Shown here in pieces: positions 1 to 9,769 of a stretch of 64,000 nt of DNA. Source of the stretch: Glandiceps talaboti (Eukaryota; Hemichordata; Enteropneusta; Spengelidae); the NCBI RefSeq assembly GCF_964340395.1, contig NC_135557.1, positions 14,841,367-14,905,366 on the forward strand, in the 5' to 3' direction. Both the position numbers and the translations under genes were made by a program. The number at the start of each line of letters is the position of its first letter. Positions within the stretch are counted from its first letter, which is position 1. The notes under the pieces were generated by a model. That model had not been told where the DNA came from and ran no database searches. It saw nothing but the letters and a program-made list of their open reading frames with translations.

Positions 1-1555
1 TCAAAAGTAATTCCCGAGTTTTTAGTGAGCATTCTCCCCAGATGTGCGTCCTAACAAGACCCTGGTACAGGCGAGAGGTGGTATGATAGCGTAAAGTAGG
101 AAGTTTAAATTTACTCTTGGATTTGGTCAGTAAGTTGCGGCTCCACAGAGCTGGCGTTAAAAAAGTCACCCTGCACATATTCCTGTCTAGCTTTTCAAAG
201 CGTCATATTGAATTTGTCGTAAAAACACAGTTTTTTGTTGTTGTATTTATAAGATTTTTATTGGTAACTTCAGTTGTTTACAATATAAGTTGCTCTTGTT
301 TTACATAATAAGATGGTGTATTGTTATCTATTTGTTACAGTGCCTTTCAAGTTTGTCTTTGTTAACAGCTATAATATACTCACAGTGATAATTGTATTTC
401 ACACGGTTCAAGTATAGTGCAAAGTGCGGTTTCAAGTTTTTCATCTTCATAGAGTAAATGTGTCTCTTGGCCAACTGTAAAATCACAGAGTTTAATAATT
501 TACAAATAAGAATTTTATTTATGAGCAGATTTGTTCATTATCGATACGACTTTTAATAACTAATCCATGTTAGCGTAATTTCTGTGGGTCGTCAATATAC
601 ATGTTTTAACGTTTGTTGTTTTATGATAACTGGACATCAGAGTAGTATTAAAAGTTGTAAAAGTTGATACTAGTATTTTCTTGTTTTATTTGGTTATTAA
701 ATAATGACAACGTAAAGGAAGTTTAATTTGTTAATCATTTACCATTATCAAAATCGAACTGTAAATGAACTTCATCAAGAATTTTGTGTAAAACACTGTG
801 TATGTATGTGTGCATGTGTGATGTGGTACTGGTAATTAATTAAGTTTGAGTCCACAGCTAGACAAGAGGGTAAACTGACACTAAAATGACCACACATAGT
901 CTCAATGAGGTTTATTGGGTTAATTGTTTATTTTCCAACTGATAACCAACACGATTAATTGTCTGCTACAACTTAGCAAAATGGACAGTCAGTCAATTTC
1001 TACAGTATATCTATGGAACAGATTTGGAAGACGAAACTCTGGTCGCTGGTTGACAACTTCTAAATTAATTATTTATATACTGCACTTGCTTTTAGTGGAA
1101 TTGTTATATTGGCTATTTATAGCATATTTCAAAATTGAGCCAACATATTGATTAATTATTATCAACACCTCGAAAGTTGTGTGTAACAATATCTACTTCA
1201 ATAAGATGACGAACGTTTATGTAAACTCTGCGATAAGGAAGACAGCGATATAGCATCTTTGCCAATAACATTCAACAGCTTGACCAGAAGTTGAGCAGAG
1301 TGACTTTCTTATGACAGCGCTGCGTAGTCCTGAGCTTGATTGAATCCCTGACAGAAGTTTGTAATGGCATACTATCGGGTGAAAACTATAACAAGTGGCT
1401 GAAAGATTTCACAATCTACTAATAATGTAAGACTATAATGTAATTAGGTTTTAGATTTTAATCGATATTATCTGATAAAATCTAGTCCAGCAGTTTTACG
1501 CGATATGTTTATGTATAATATTAGTGTATACAGATCGATCGCAAACACTAAGATT
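1..1555. other. Non-coding stretch, no gene recognised
   Basis: Only short AT-rich open frames are present (the longest about 75 codons). None has a recognisable domain, splice structure or composition typical of coding sequence. No RNA gene or repeat was recognised. Confidence 0.6.
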
Positions 1556-2231
1556 TTAGACAATAGTACGCGATAAGATGTACTCCTGGCCCCGGGAGAT
1601 CTTCGACCTCTGATATGAGATTGTAACATTAAATATTAAGTCAAATCAATTAATCAATAAATCAATCAGTCAACTTGACTACCCTTTTTGACAAGTTGCA
1701 AATGTGCACTGTCACGCTGTTTATCACACTCTAGTAATGTAATGATATATTGCCGCAAAAAGCTCTTTATCTCTGTCATTTACGCTCATTGTATGTAAAT
1801 CAGAGTGCTGTTTTTTTATTTGTACGTACTATTGATCAAATTATTAGAGGGGTTTAGATTAGCGTATTTACGTGTGTTGTATCTTGTATACGCGTAACTT
1901 CATTGTCAAGTGATTCGAAGCAATCCAAACGTTTTGTATCAGACGATGCTACGTGAAAATGGCGGTCTACACATAACTGTAAAGACGTGGTAAGCTTTCG
2001 TAATTTTGCTTCTATTATTTTTTTTATATAAAAGTTCGGAAGCATAACTTTAAACTAATTGTTCGCTTTTTGGTATGGGTAATCGCAGAAAAATATGCAA
2101 AAATACCGACAAATTTAGAAAAAACAGTCGACTGTTTGACTGTCTGGACAGAAGATGTCAACGCGCGAGTGCACATTCCACTGTCTTTCACGTTTGTGTT
2201 CTAAACTCGTAACTACATGTACACACAACTT
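1556..2231. repeat. Interspersed repeat, intact copy A
   Basis: This segment matches, nearly base for base, the two halves of sequence that flank the LTR element (3627-3867 and 16089-16519). It starts at TTAGACAATAGTACGCG and ends near AACTCGTAACTAC. Copy A is uninterrupted and preserves the pre-insertion site CATTGTATGTAAATCAG at about 1789-1805. No protein is recognisable; the short open frames shared by the two copies are by-products of the repeat. Class unknown: no terminal inverted repeats or poly-A tail are obvious. Confidence 0.85.
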
Positions 2232-2742
2232 TTCTGACGAATTCGGGACGCATACCTGAGGCCCTGAAATTCGACCCGGTTTTTCGCTCATAGTTTCCTC
2301 AATACGGACCGGAAAGTTTACGAATTTCACAAAAAGTTGGATTTGTATGTGTTTTAAATAACCATGGCAAGTAAATTTAGTAGGATCGTTGTGTAACGGT
2401 CCGGACCGTTGAGGAATTTTCGGTAGAAAACGACTGATTTGACCCGGAAGTTGAAGCTGACCTCGTTTGACCGGACGATCTTCCACAGCCAGCAGCAACG
2501 ACGTGGGATTTCTTGGTACTCACTAAAATCACACTTCAGACCCACTATAAAAGTTTGATGTTTTCAGATAACATGTAACTTGTGATTAATTCTATATTGT
2601 CGTGCAATTTGGAGTGACAGTGAACTAAAATGAAGACAACTCATGTAAGCAAGGCAAGGCATGCCTAGGGCATAAAGGCGTGCGGGTGAAGTTAAGAGCA
2701 GTACTTACAGTGAATCGATCAAACTTTGTTTATTGGCTGACA

Positions 2743-2791
2743 GTTTACATGTAATCACAGATAACTGGTGTTAGTTATCTGTGATGTAAAC
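2743..2791. repeat. Short inverted repeat (hairpin)
   Basis: The right arm AGTTATCTGTGATGTAAAC is the reverse complement of the left arm GTTTACAT..CACAGATAACT, apart from a 5-base insertion in the left arm. The loop is GGTGTT. It could form a 19-bp stem in DNA or RNA. No function can be assigned. Confidence 0.7.
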
Positions 2792-3123
2792 GACATGAAT
2801 ATGTCTTGCCATTTCCAAAATGCAAATATTTGGCAAGTAAAAATAATTAAAATAATTACAACTTTAATTTGGCTTCAGACTTTGATTAAGCTTATGTTTT
2901 GCATATATTTCCCCGTTTTACATGTAAATCCGAAAAGGTTCTCTCTAGTCATGTCAGTGATCATTCCGGGGCTGCTTCGAGTACGAGCGAGGTGAAGCAT
3001 GTTGAGGTATTTTGTTGAGAATTATAAATATTACGAAATGTCAAGTACAATGTTTAAATACAATGGAATGCTGAAAAAAAAAATTCGCCGAGTCTGCTGA
3101 CAGGTGCCGATCACAAGACACTC

Positions 3124-3341
3124 CGTAAATTTAAATATTAGACGATGTCATGTCTACTACAAGTTGAATGTTGTTGACAATTAAGCTTATGGACAGTGTT
3201 TTTGGTAAATTTGTTAGTAAATTGAAATTTGAATTGCCCCAAAATTATTTTTAGATCCCTACTTTATTTCATTCATTATTAAAGTTTTACAGGGTTAAAG
3301 CTGTAAGACACTGGAATTATTTATAGCCAACCTCAAAAATC

Positions 3342-3400
<59 letters not shown>

Positions 3401-3626
3401 CATTTCCCAGTCATTATTTTTCTGAGATTTTGTGTAATTTTCATACCAGTAATTTTCTAATAAAATGGTGACTATGGTATAAAAGTACAATATTTTACCA
3501 ACTTTCTGTGTAAAATGTGTTTTACAGTGAGAAATCATATGAAACCACTAACCACTTTATTACATCGCAACCAAAATAAAAAACTAAAAAGAACAGCGGA
3601 GCTATTCTGACCGATAGATCGCTTGT
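3124..3626. repeat. Interspersed ~500-bp repeat, copy 1
   Basis: Shares long blocks with 62985-63484: the segment around ATGTCTACTACAAGTTGA, a block near AGGGTTAAAGCTGTAAGACA, and the terminal block GCGGAGCTATTCTGACCGAT. In this copy a (GT)n tract of about 54 bp sits at 3343-3396, where copy 2 has only a short T-rich run, so the microsatellite expanded after the copies separated. No coding potential recognised. Confidence 0.8.
3343..3396. repeat. (GT)n microsatellite
   Basis: About 27 GT units, inside the ~500-bp repeat and absent from its sister copy near 63.2 kb. Confidence 0.95.
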
Positions 3627-3867
3627 TTAGACAATAGTACGCGATAAGATGTACTCCTGGCCCCGGGGAGATCTTCGACCTCTGATATGAGATTGTAATA
3701 TTAAATGTTAAGTCAAATCAATTAATCAATAAATCAATCAGTCAACTTGACTACCCTTTTTGACAAGTTGCAAATGTGCACTGTCACGCTGTTTATCACA
3801 CTCTAGTAATGTAATGATATATTGCCGCAAAAAGCTCTTTATCTCTGTCATTTACGCTCATTGTATG
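3627..3867. repeat. Interspersed repeat copy B, left half
   Basis: Left part of the repeat that is intact at 1556-2231. It is cut exactly where the LTR element begins. Its last four bases, TATG, are repeated on the far side of the element. Confidence 0.85.
3864..3867. repeat. Target-site duplication, left (TATG)
   Basis: TATG precedes the left LTR (first bases TGCTACAG) and recurs at 16089-16092 after the right LTR (last bases TGTAACA). The uninterrupted repeat at about 1793-1796 has a single TATG at the same place, which confirms a 4-bp duplication. Confidence 0.93.
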
Positions 3868-4567
3868 TGCTACAGACTTGTCTTTGGTGTTGATAGTTAT
3901 TGACCAAATTCAAGTTGTAACTTCAGACGCACACAGTCAATCTGAGAGGTACTAGAATCTCAGGACACGTATTCAGGGGATAAACTCACAAGCACACAGA
4001 ATATTACTTTTGGTGAAGTAGGTGTATGCTTAAACCGACAATACGAGAGCTTTGAATTCGTTTTCCTTCACTTACGGCAGTTCAAACTAGATAGAAACAA
4101 TAGTTCCCCGTAGTATTCCTACTACGACGCAGATCAGACACCGTAAATCCAGACGTGTAGCTCTCTTCCGCCCCGCAAGATCTCTCTCCGTGTAAAGTAG
4201 CTTATAAGCATACACCCAACATTCACATTTTATTCAAATCTAAATCTTCATTCCGTAATACAAATATGGTTAGTAAATAACATGTTTACAGTAAACTTCA
4301 ATTCTTTTCCTTATATAGGAAGTGTTTATGAACTACGGTTAATTTAATTCAGAGATAATCTATTTTGAAAATACTCTTTTCTACTAAGGCTGAATTCATT
4401 AAAAGTTGTGATTTATCACTTGTAGTGACACTAGCAACATTCACTTAATTACAAGTAATAACATGGCCTAGCTCGTATTACTATCTCATTAATCAATTAG
4501 ACCTCACACGGTCGGGTAACCTAGATACAATTACTGTGTTTATAATACAGTTATATACTTTGTAACA
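3868..4567 (-). repeat. 3' LTR of the element (700 bp)
   Basis: Direct repeat of 15389-16088. I found no difference when reading both copies side by side. On the element strand it follows the polypurine tract directly. Ends are TG..CA. Confidence 0.95.
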
Positions 4568-4587
4568 CCACCCCCTACTCCATAGTG
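4568..4587 (-). promoter_or_regulatory. Polypurine tract (plus-strand DNA primer)
   Basis: On the element strand the bases next to the 3' LTR read GGAGTAGGGGGTGG, a purine-rich run with a G5 core ending exactly at the LTR's first TG. This is the expected position of the plus-strand priming site in LTR elements. Confidence 0.8.
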
Positions 4588-5363
4588 TTTTGTCCCCAAA
4601 ACAATTAAGCAATTGAAATTGAAAAGAATAATAAAAGAGTAATAAAAGGTATAGAAATGTTAATAATTTGAGTAAAATTCAAAATTCAAAGGCATTCTGT
4701 GTAAGGTAAAATGTAATCAAAGAATAGAAAATTGGTAATAATTAATTTTTGTTTTGTTTTGTTTTTTTGTTGTTTTTGGTTGTTGGAGTTAAAATGTTAA
4801 AATGTTAGTAAAAGTTCAAAGTCTCTGAAATTACTTAAATGTTAGAATGTTAATAAAAGTATGTTAATAAATTATTGAAATCACTTATGTCGACAGAAAA
4901 TCACACGTCGGCATTGAAAGTTAAAATATACTTATCCAAAATCGTAAACACTCTTATCTAAATATCTTAAAATGGAAAAAGTGTCTTATATAAACGTTAA
5001 ATACTTGTCTTCAACAAATTAAAATATCTCTTATCTAATCTTAACGCATTATCTTAATTATTACTCAAAATGTCCATAGTTGAAATGTTTCTTCTTATTA
5101 GAAGTTCAAAATTGTCTCACAGTGTAGAGTTCAATATTATTTCAACAGTCATAGTTGAAATGATCTCAACGTCCAGAGTTCAATGTTCTCATTTCAATAA
5201 GTAATAAAGTTCAAAAGTAATTATACAAAAAAAATCAATAAAATGTTACAAATTGACGTCAAAATTGAAATCATCATTATAAATAGGTACCATTAATAAT
5301 AAATTCAAAGTCAGAAATCAAAATTGACTATAGTCAACCATCAAAATTCCAGTGACGCTACCT
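4588..5363. other. Non-coding region between env and the 3' LTR
   Basis: About 780 bp of AT-rich sequence with degenerate short direct repeats built on AAGTTCAAA, GTTAATAAA and AGTTGAAATG. No ORF is recognised. It lies inside the retroelement and may hold 3' untranslated or packaging sequence; this is inference. Confidence 0.5.
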
Positions 5364-7922
5364 TTATATTGTAAACCAAGTTAAACTCAAGGGGTCACAC
5401 TGTGAATTAGCCTTATCATGTTTAACCGGAGTACTTAAGGTCTTATTAGCGCTGGATTTACTAGCATCAACACTATGAGACCGTGTATCAGTCACGTCGG
5501 GTATGTCAATAGTCGCATTAGGTGCGTCCTTATTTTCATGAATGAAGGGGCCTTCTAAGGGGTTGTCATGAATCGTACAGACAGTCAAGGGTGTCATGTC
5601 CTTACTACTATTGTTCATACTATTATTAGATTGAGTAGGTAGCATCGGAATGCTAGACATCTCAACAGGACCCTCTTCATGATCTCTATTCTTACTTGTT
5701 AGTTTTCGCCAATATTGTCTAATTGTACGAAGGCAGTATTTATAGGTGGCCATGAATATGAAACAGAGAGCAAAGATACACAGTGCTTCAATAATATATT
5801 TGATATAATCGGTATTCTGTGTAGGTTCAAATGCTTGTGTAGGCGATGGGATCGTAGATTTAAACCAATAAATTTGCTGCGCATCAACTTTTCTAGTCAT
5901 TAGGATTTGTAGTGTTATATTCAAATTTCTCAATTTCCACATCAGATAGATTGTTAGTGCTAAGTTAAAACCTGAAAATGCCAATGGTATCCAAGTCGGG
6001 GTTGAGAATAAGGTAAAATCCAGTGAACTATCACTAATTTTGATATTTTCGTCTTTAAATTGATCCATTGGCGTGAGAAAAACTTTAGAATTTTCACGAA
6101 GCATAGTGGCAGCACGATTTAAATCGATTTTGATATTATTTTCCCTGCCCAAGGTTTGTTGCCACTCATTTTCCATAACTTTTATGTGGGGCAATTGAAC
6201 AGTCATGGGAGTTTCACTCAAAGTGGAAAATTTCAAATTCGGAAGGGTTGTGCTATACAAGGACATAAGGACTGGTACATTTAAAGTATGACTGTATACT
6301 ACCTTGTGATCCTGCTGGCAACTATTTGCCAATGTATCTATGAAATAGTGGTTTGAAAATAACAGACAACCACACGGTATTGTAATTATGCAAAAGTGAC
6401 ACTTGTCAATTTTTTGTACCATTGAGTCACTACAAGAGAGATGCCAGTCTGACGAAGAACCCTGTATTAATACTTGTGAATTTCGAAGTACTTTAGCTTT
6501 TGGAATACCGGTATGACGGACAATCATTTGAGGATTACACCATTTCAAAATTTTTGAATGCTGATTCAATATTACTGCTCGAGCGCATGATGGTAAATCT
6601 GGTTTTAGAATCGTAAGTGGTTGGCAAATTAGAATCGATAAACCTTGACACGTTTGAAATTCAGCTGTTGACATTTCTAGAAAATATTCCCCATTTCGCT
6701 GGGCTGCAAAGTAATCTGGCAAATTATTTAAAACAGTAACAGATCGTGCAAGGGCAGTTTCATTTGTGTTATGATCTCCTAAAGGAAATGATGGAATTGG
6801 TAGATGAATTACCTTAAATACATCAAAAATCAATGAATGGCGACATAAAGGTACTAGGATGTTGATATACATGTTATGACCAGATCTATAAAATGTAGCT
6901 CCTTTCTGTCGATGGTAATAGCTTGAATGCGAATGACACAGAGAATATTGTGGGAATTTCTTTTGAAAATTTTCCTGTAAATTTTGCAGCGAGTCTTCCA
7001 GAAGCTTAGAAGAAACGAATTCTGGAGGTAAATAACCTTCCAGTAGAGTTTGCATTCCAATTAAGCGTTCTGTTGCTTTGTTGATTAAAACATCCAATGT
7101 TCTTGATCTGTCATCGAGAGCATTTAAAAGCAACATATAACGATGAAATTGGTCATTTGAAAGATGGTAACTGTGTTCTTGTCGTTGTGTTTGTAAACGG
7201 AGTCGTTCAATGTCTGCTACTGCAATTGTTAATTGTTCTACAGTCGAAAAAGTGTTATTAACAGAAGACCACAAATTGTCAATTCGTTGATTCGTTATCT
7301 TGAGTACAGAACTCAGATCCGATGTGAAATGACGTAGACCTGTACGTTGATGTGTTAGTTCCTCTTCAACTGAAGAAATATGACGAGCCAAAATTGTAAC
7401 ATCTTTTGTTGTAGCTGTTCCAAATAAAGTTTTCGATATTTGGCCAATAATCGGTATAATTGCTGCTCGAGACTGACGTTCCGAGGTGGCAAAGGTTTTG
7501 TCAAATCCCTTGTTTCCATACTTAAATGATGATAGTCGATCCAGTTCATTTAGACAATGTCGTAATGCTTTCAGTTTGTATTTTATACGATAGTTTAACG
7601 TTTTAATAGAAGCAGAGAATTCATCACACATTGCATCAGTAACATTTAAGAGACACACCTGTTTATGTTGAAATGTCGACGTAGCCTTTGCGATTTCAGA
7701 GATATCTAGCCACGGAACTGCGATTGTTAGTGACCAACTGCTGGATGATGCTTCAATTACTGCAACTTTTTCGAAAATCACTCCATAATTTAGGCGTTGG
7801 ATATCGTCGGTTGCCACGAAATCGTCAGACCATTCACTTTTGGCATTTAAAAATGGTACAAATGTGATGTAGAGTAAGAAAGTCGTTCCAACCATTTTAG
7901 ATAGAAAAGTTGTTCGTGCCAT
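5364..7922 (-). CDS. env: Env: class I-like membrane fusion glycoprotein of the retroelement
   Basis: 852 codons from ATG at 7922. A hydrophobic signal-like segment lies at residues ~11-27. A furin-type site RQSR at 149-152 is followed directly by a hydrophobic, Ala/Ile/Gly-rich stretch (153-~170) in the position of a fusion peptide. A long helical, Leu/Val heptad-like region follows (~172-290), then a Cys-rich ectodomain. Two hydrophobic segments at ~645-665 and ~708-727 precede a ~125-residue polar tail rich in Ser, Thr and Asn. This order resembles errantivirus Env and the related baculovirus F-type proteins; that family assignment comes from layout, not from a search. It is presumably translated from a spliced or subgenomic RNA, as it lies 195 bp after the extra ORF. 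The frame is unbroken. Which hydrophobic segment is the true anchor is uncertain. Confidence 0.85.
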   Translation of the reverse strand: MARTTFLSKMVGTTFLLYITFVPFLNAKSEWSDDFVATDDIQRLNYGVIFEKVAVIEASSSSWSLTIAVPWLDISEIAKATSTFQHKQVCLLNVTDAMCDEFSASIKTLNYRIKYKLKALRHCLNELDRLSSFKYGNKGFDKTFATSERQSRAAIIPIIGQISKTLFGTATTKDVTILARHISSVEEELTHQRTGLRHFTSDLSSVLKITNQRIDNLWSSVNNTFSTVEQLTIAVADIERLRLQTQRQEHSYHLSNDQFHRYMLLLNALDDRSRTLDVLINKATERLIGMQTLLEGYLPPEFVSSKLLEDSLQNLQENFQKKFPQYSLCHSHSSYYHRQKGATFYRSGHNMYINILVPLCRHSLIFDVFKVIHLPIPSFPLGDHNTNETALARSVTVLNNLPDYFAAQRNGEYFLEMSTAEFQTCQGLSILICQPLTILKPDLPSCARAVILNQHSKILKWCNPQMIVRHTGIPKAKVLRNSQVLIQGSSSDWHLSCSDSMVQKIDKCHFCIITIPCGCLLFSNHYFIDTLANSCQQDHKVVYSHTLNVPVLMSLYSTTLPNLKFSTLSETPMTVQLPHIKVMENEWQQTLGRENNIKIDLNRAATMLRENSKVFLTPMDQFKDENIKISDSSLDFTLFSTPTWIPLAFSGFNLALTIYLMWKLRNLNITLQILMTRKVDAQQIYWFKSTIPSPTQAFEPTQNTDYIKYIIEALCIFALCFIFMATYKYCLRTIRQYWRKLTSKNRDHEEGPVEMSSIPMLPTQSNNSMNNSSKDMTPLTVCTIHDNPLEGPFIHENKDAPNATIDIPDVTDTRSHSVDASKSSANKTLSTPVKHDKANSQCDPLSLTWFTI

Positions 7923-8117
7923 GGTGAATGATGAAATAAACTTTTAGCAATTGTATTTAGTGGGTAGTGTGATCATGTCCGATTATAGAAATTCTTCTGT
8001 TATGAAAATAACGAGGCTGGGGTAGTCAAAACTTTTCTTACCATATAAGGTAATACGACGAATTTGGAAAGAGTGATCTGTATGAGATCCGAAGAATGTA
8101 AAAATGTCTATTTCTAA

Positions 8118-9134
8118 TTAGTTCACTTTGTCGTTTGTTTGTTTGTTTGTTTGTTTGCGTGGAAATAAATACGTGTCATCTATTTGTGGGTAAATTACCG
8201 TATTTGGATAGCCATTATACCAATTATAGGTATAATGATGAGGATGAAATGGAGGTAATGGAAAAGTAGCAACAGTGAAAATAGTGCGCGAATCCGAAAC
8301 AGCTGATTTGATAGATTTTGGAAGTTGTAATCGTGAAACTCGGCGTTCACTTTCCTGCTTTGTAATAGACAAATTTATATAACCTCCATAGAACTTTGGA
8401 CTCCAACCTAACGATAGACAATGTCTAATTTTGAAAATACATTGAGCAAATAAGGTATCTGGTTGATTATAATACGGAATGATTGGTTTTAGATATGGCC
8501 GCAAAGAGACAATCTTGTACATGGAACTGAATAATGTTTGTGCGTGAGGAGTCAGCGCTTGTTTATGTGACATGATATATTTTAAGATTTTCAGTGCCCT
8601 TTGAAACTTGGCATCATGAAGTTCTACATGACGGTAATTATAACATTCAGATAATGCGTGACAGAGCACATCTACTTTCAAAGAATGCCAAGGGATATTG
8701 AATTTTGAAAAATACGCGAATATGACCTTTAAACAATTTAAACTGAGATGCTCCAAAGCCGTTACCGTTATGTGTGTTTGCCAGTGATCATAATAATTGA
8801 GAGGAAATCGTAAGTCATAGTTGTTCAAAGCGTACTCTAAAAAGTTACCGTGGTCTGTTTTAATAGCTTGATGCACCACTTTATCCATTCTGTAGAAATA
8901 TTTGGTATTTCGCGGACAATATTCATCGACATTTTCATATATAGGAGTATAATCTCTCGACGCTGGCGAATCAGCAATACATTGTAATCTGAGGGCTTCT
9001 AGAAGAAGTGGATCTTGATGTATTTTAAGAGCCCTGTTAAATGGATCTTCAATTAATAAACAGTTATAATCCAACGCATCCGTTGTCCACACATTGTTTT
9101 CATAATAAATTTCACGGTAGAACCAATCGTCCAT
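8118..9134 (-). CDS. Extra 338-codon ORF of the retroelement, function unknown (possible SOCS-box-like tail)
   Basis: Intact ORF with ATG at 9134, between pol and env on the same strand. I do not recognise it as a standard retroelement protein. It is rich in Tyr, His and Leu, has no signal peptide or transmembrane segment, and its middle (residues ~85-210) reads as short amphipathic helices vaguely like degenerate ankyrin repeats. Residues 227-236 (TLFAQCIFKI) fit the BC-box pattern (S/T/P)-L-x3-C-x3-hydrophobic, and LQLPKSI at ~269-275 sits where a cullin-box LPxP-like motif could lie. This is the order seen in ASB-type SOCS boxes but with a longer gap. The last residues (KQTNKQTN) come from a TTTG microsatellite. 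An accessory protein that recruits a ubiquitin ligase is one hypothesis; a degenerate or captured host gene is another. Confidence 0.6.
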   Translation of the reverse strand: MDDWFYREIYYENNVWTTDALDYNCLLIEDPFNRALKIHQDPLLLEALRLQCIADSPASRDYTPIYENVDEYCPRNTKYFYRMDKVVHQAIKTDHGNFLEYALNNYDLRFPLNYYDHWQTHITVTALEHLSLNCLKVIFAYFSKFNIPWHSLKVDVLCHALSECYNYRHVELHDAKFQRALKILKYIMSHKQALTPHAQTLFSSMYKIVSLRPYLKPIIPYYNQPDTLFAQCIFKIRHCLSLGWSPKFYGGYINLSITKQESERRVSRLQLPKSIKSAVSDSRTIFTVATFPLPPFHPHHYTYNWYNGYPNTVIYPQIDDTYLFPRKQTNKQTNDKVN

Positions 9135-9769
9135 GTTTAGAATAGTACGTTAAATCTCAAAGGAGTGCAAAATCCCAGGCATAGAGACGTAATGCAATAT
9201 TAAGACCGTTTAAATATCATTGACTAAAGTTAGAAAACGCGGAACATCTTTAAAATGAATTTAGAGATTAACGCCCAACGACATATATGGTAATGAATCT
9301 GACTGTTTTGCCATACAAACAAAATGTTTACCACTTTGGTCAAGAATTTGCTGTCTTCTTGTGTGGTAATCAAACAGTAATATTTTCAATGACAGGAGTA
9401 ATTTAACAAATATAAATATAGCGATTATCACTTTGTTTTCGAAAATGTCGGTCTTTCTTTTGAGTGATCATTGAAGAAGTACCTTTCCATGGCCTCTCTC
9501 ATTCAGCGTCTGGCCAGACTAATCCAATCACTCACACAATCACAACCGTCTTTGTTCCAGAAAATATAAACCCCTTTTTTAATTTTAACTCACAATCAAT
9601 CATACAGGCACTCTCAAATGATAACTCAATTAATTGACCTTGAATAACTTTGTAATACTATGTGATATCAGATGTCAAATAATATCAATTTCGCACAATG
9701 CGATATGTTAACGTCTTGTGTGAGAGACCGTCTGCAGCAATCAAACAGGTTGTGTCCCGAAATTTGACC
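9135..9769. other. Non-coding spacer between pol and the extra ORF
   Basis: 635 bp inside the retroelement without a long frame. It could carry the splice acceptor or promoter for the downstream genes; no specific signal was identified. Confidence 0.5.

Noticed and set aside
2115-2498. 127-codon minus-strand frame sharing peptide text with one at 16320-16631
   Set aside because: The shared part is explained by the duplicated non-coding repeat; the frames diverge outside it and show no domain.
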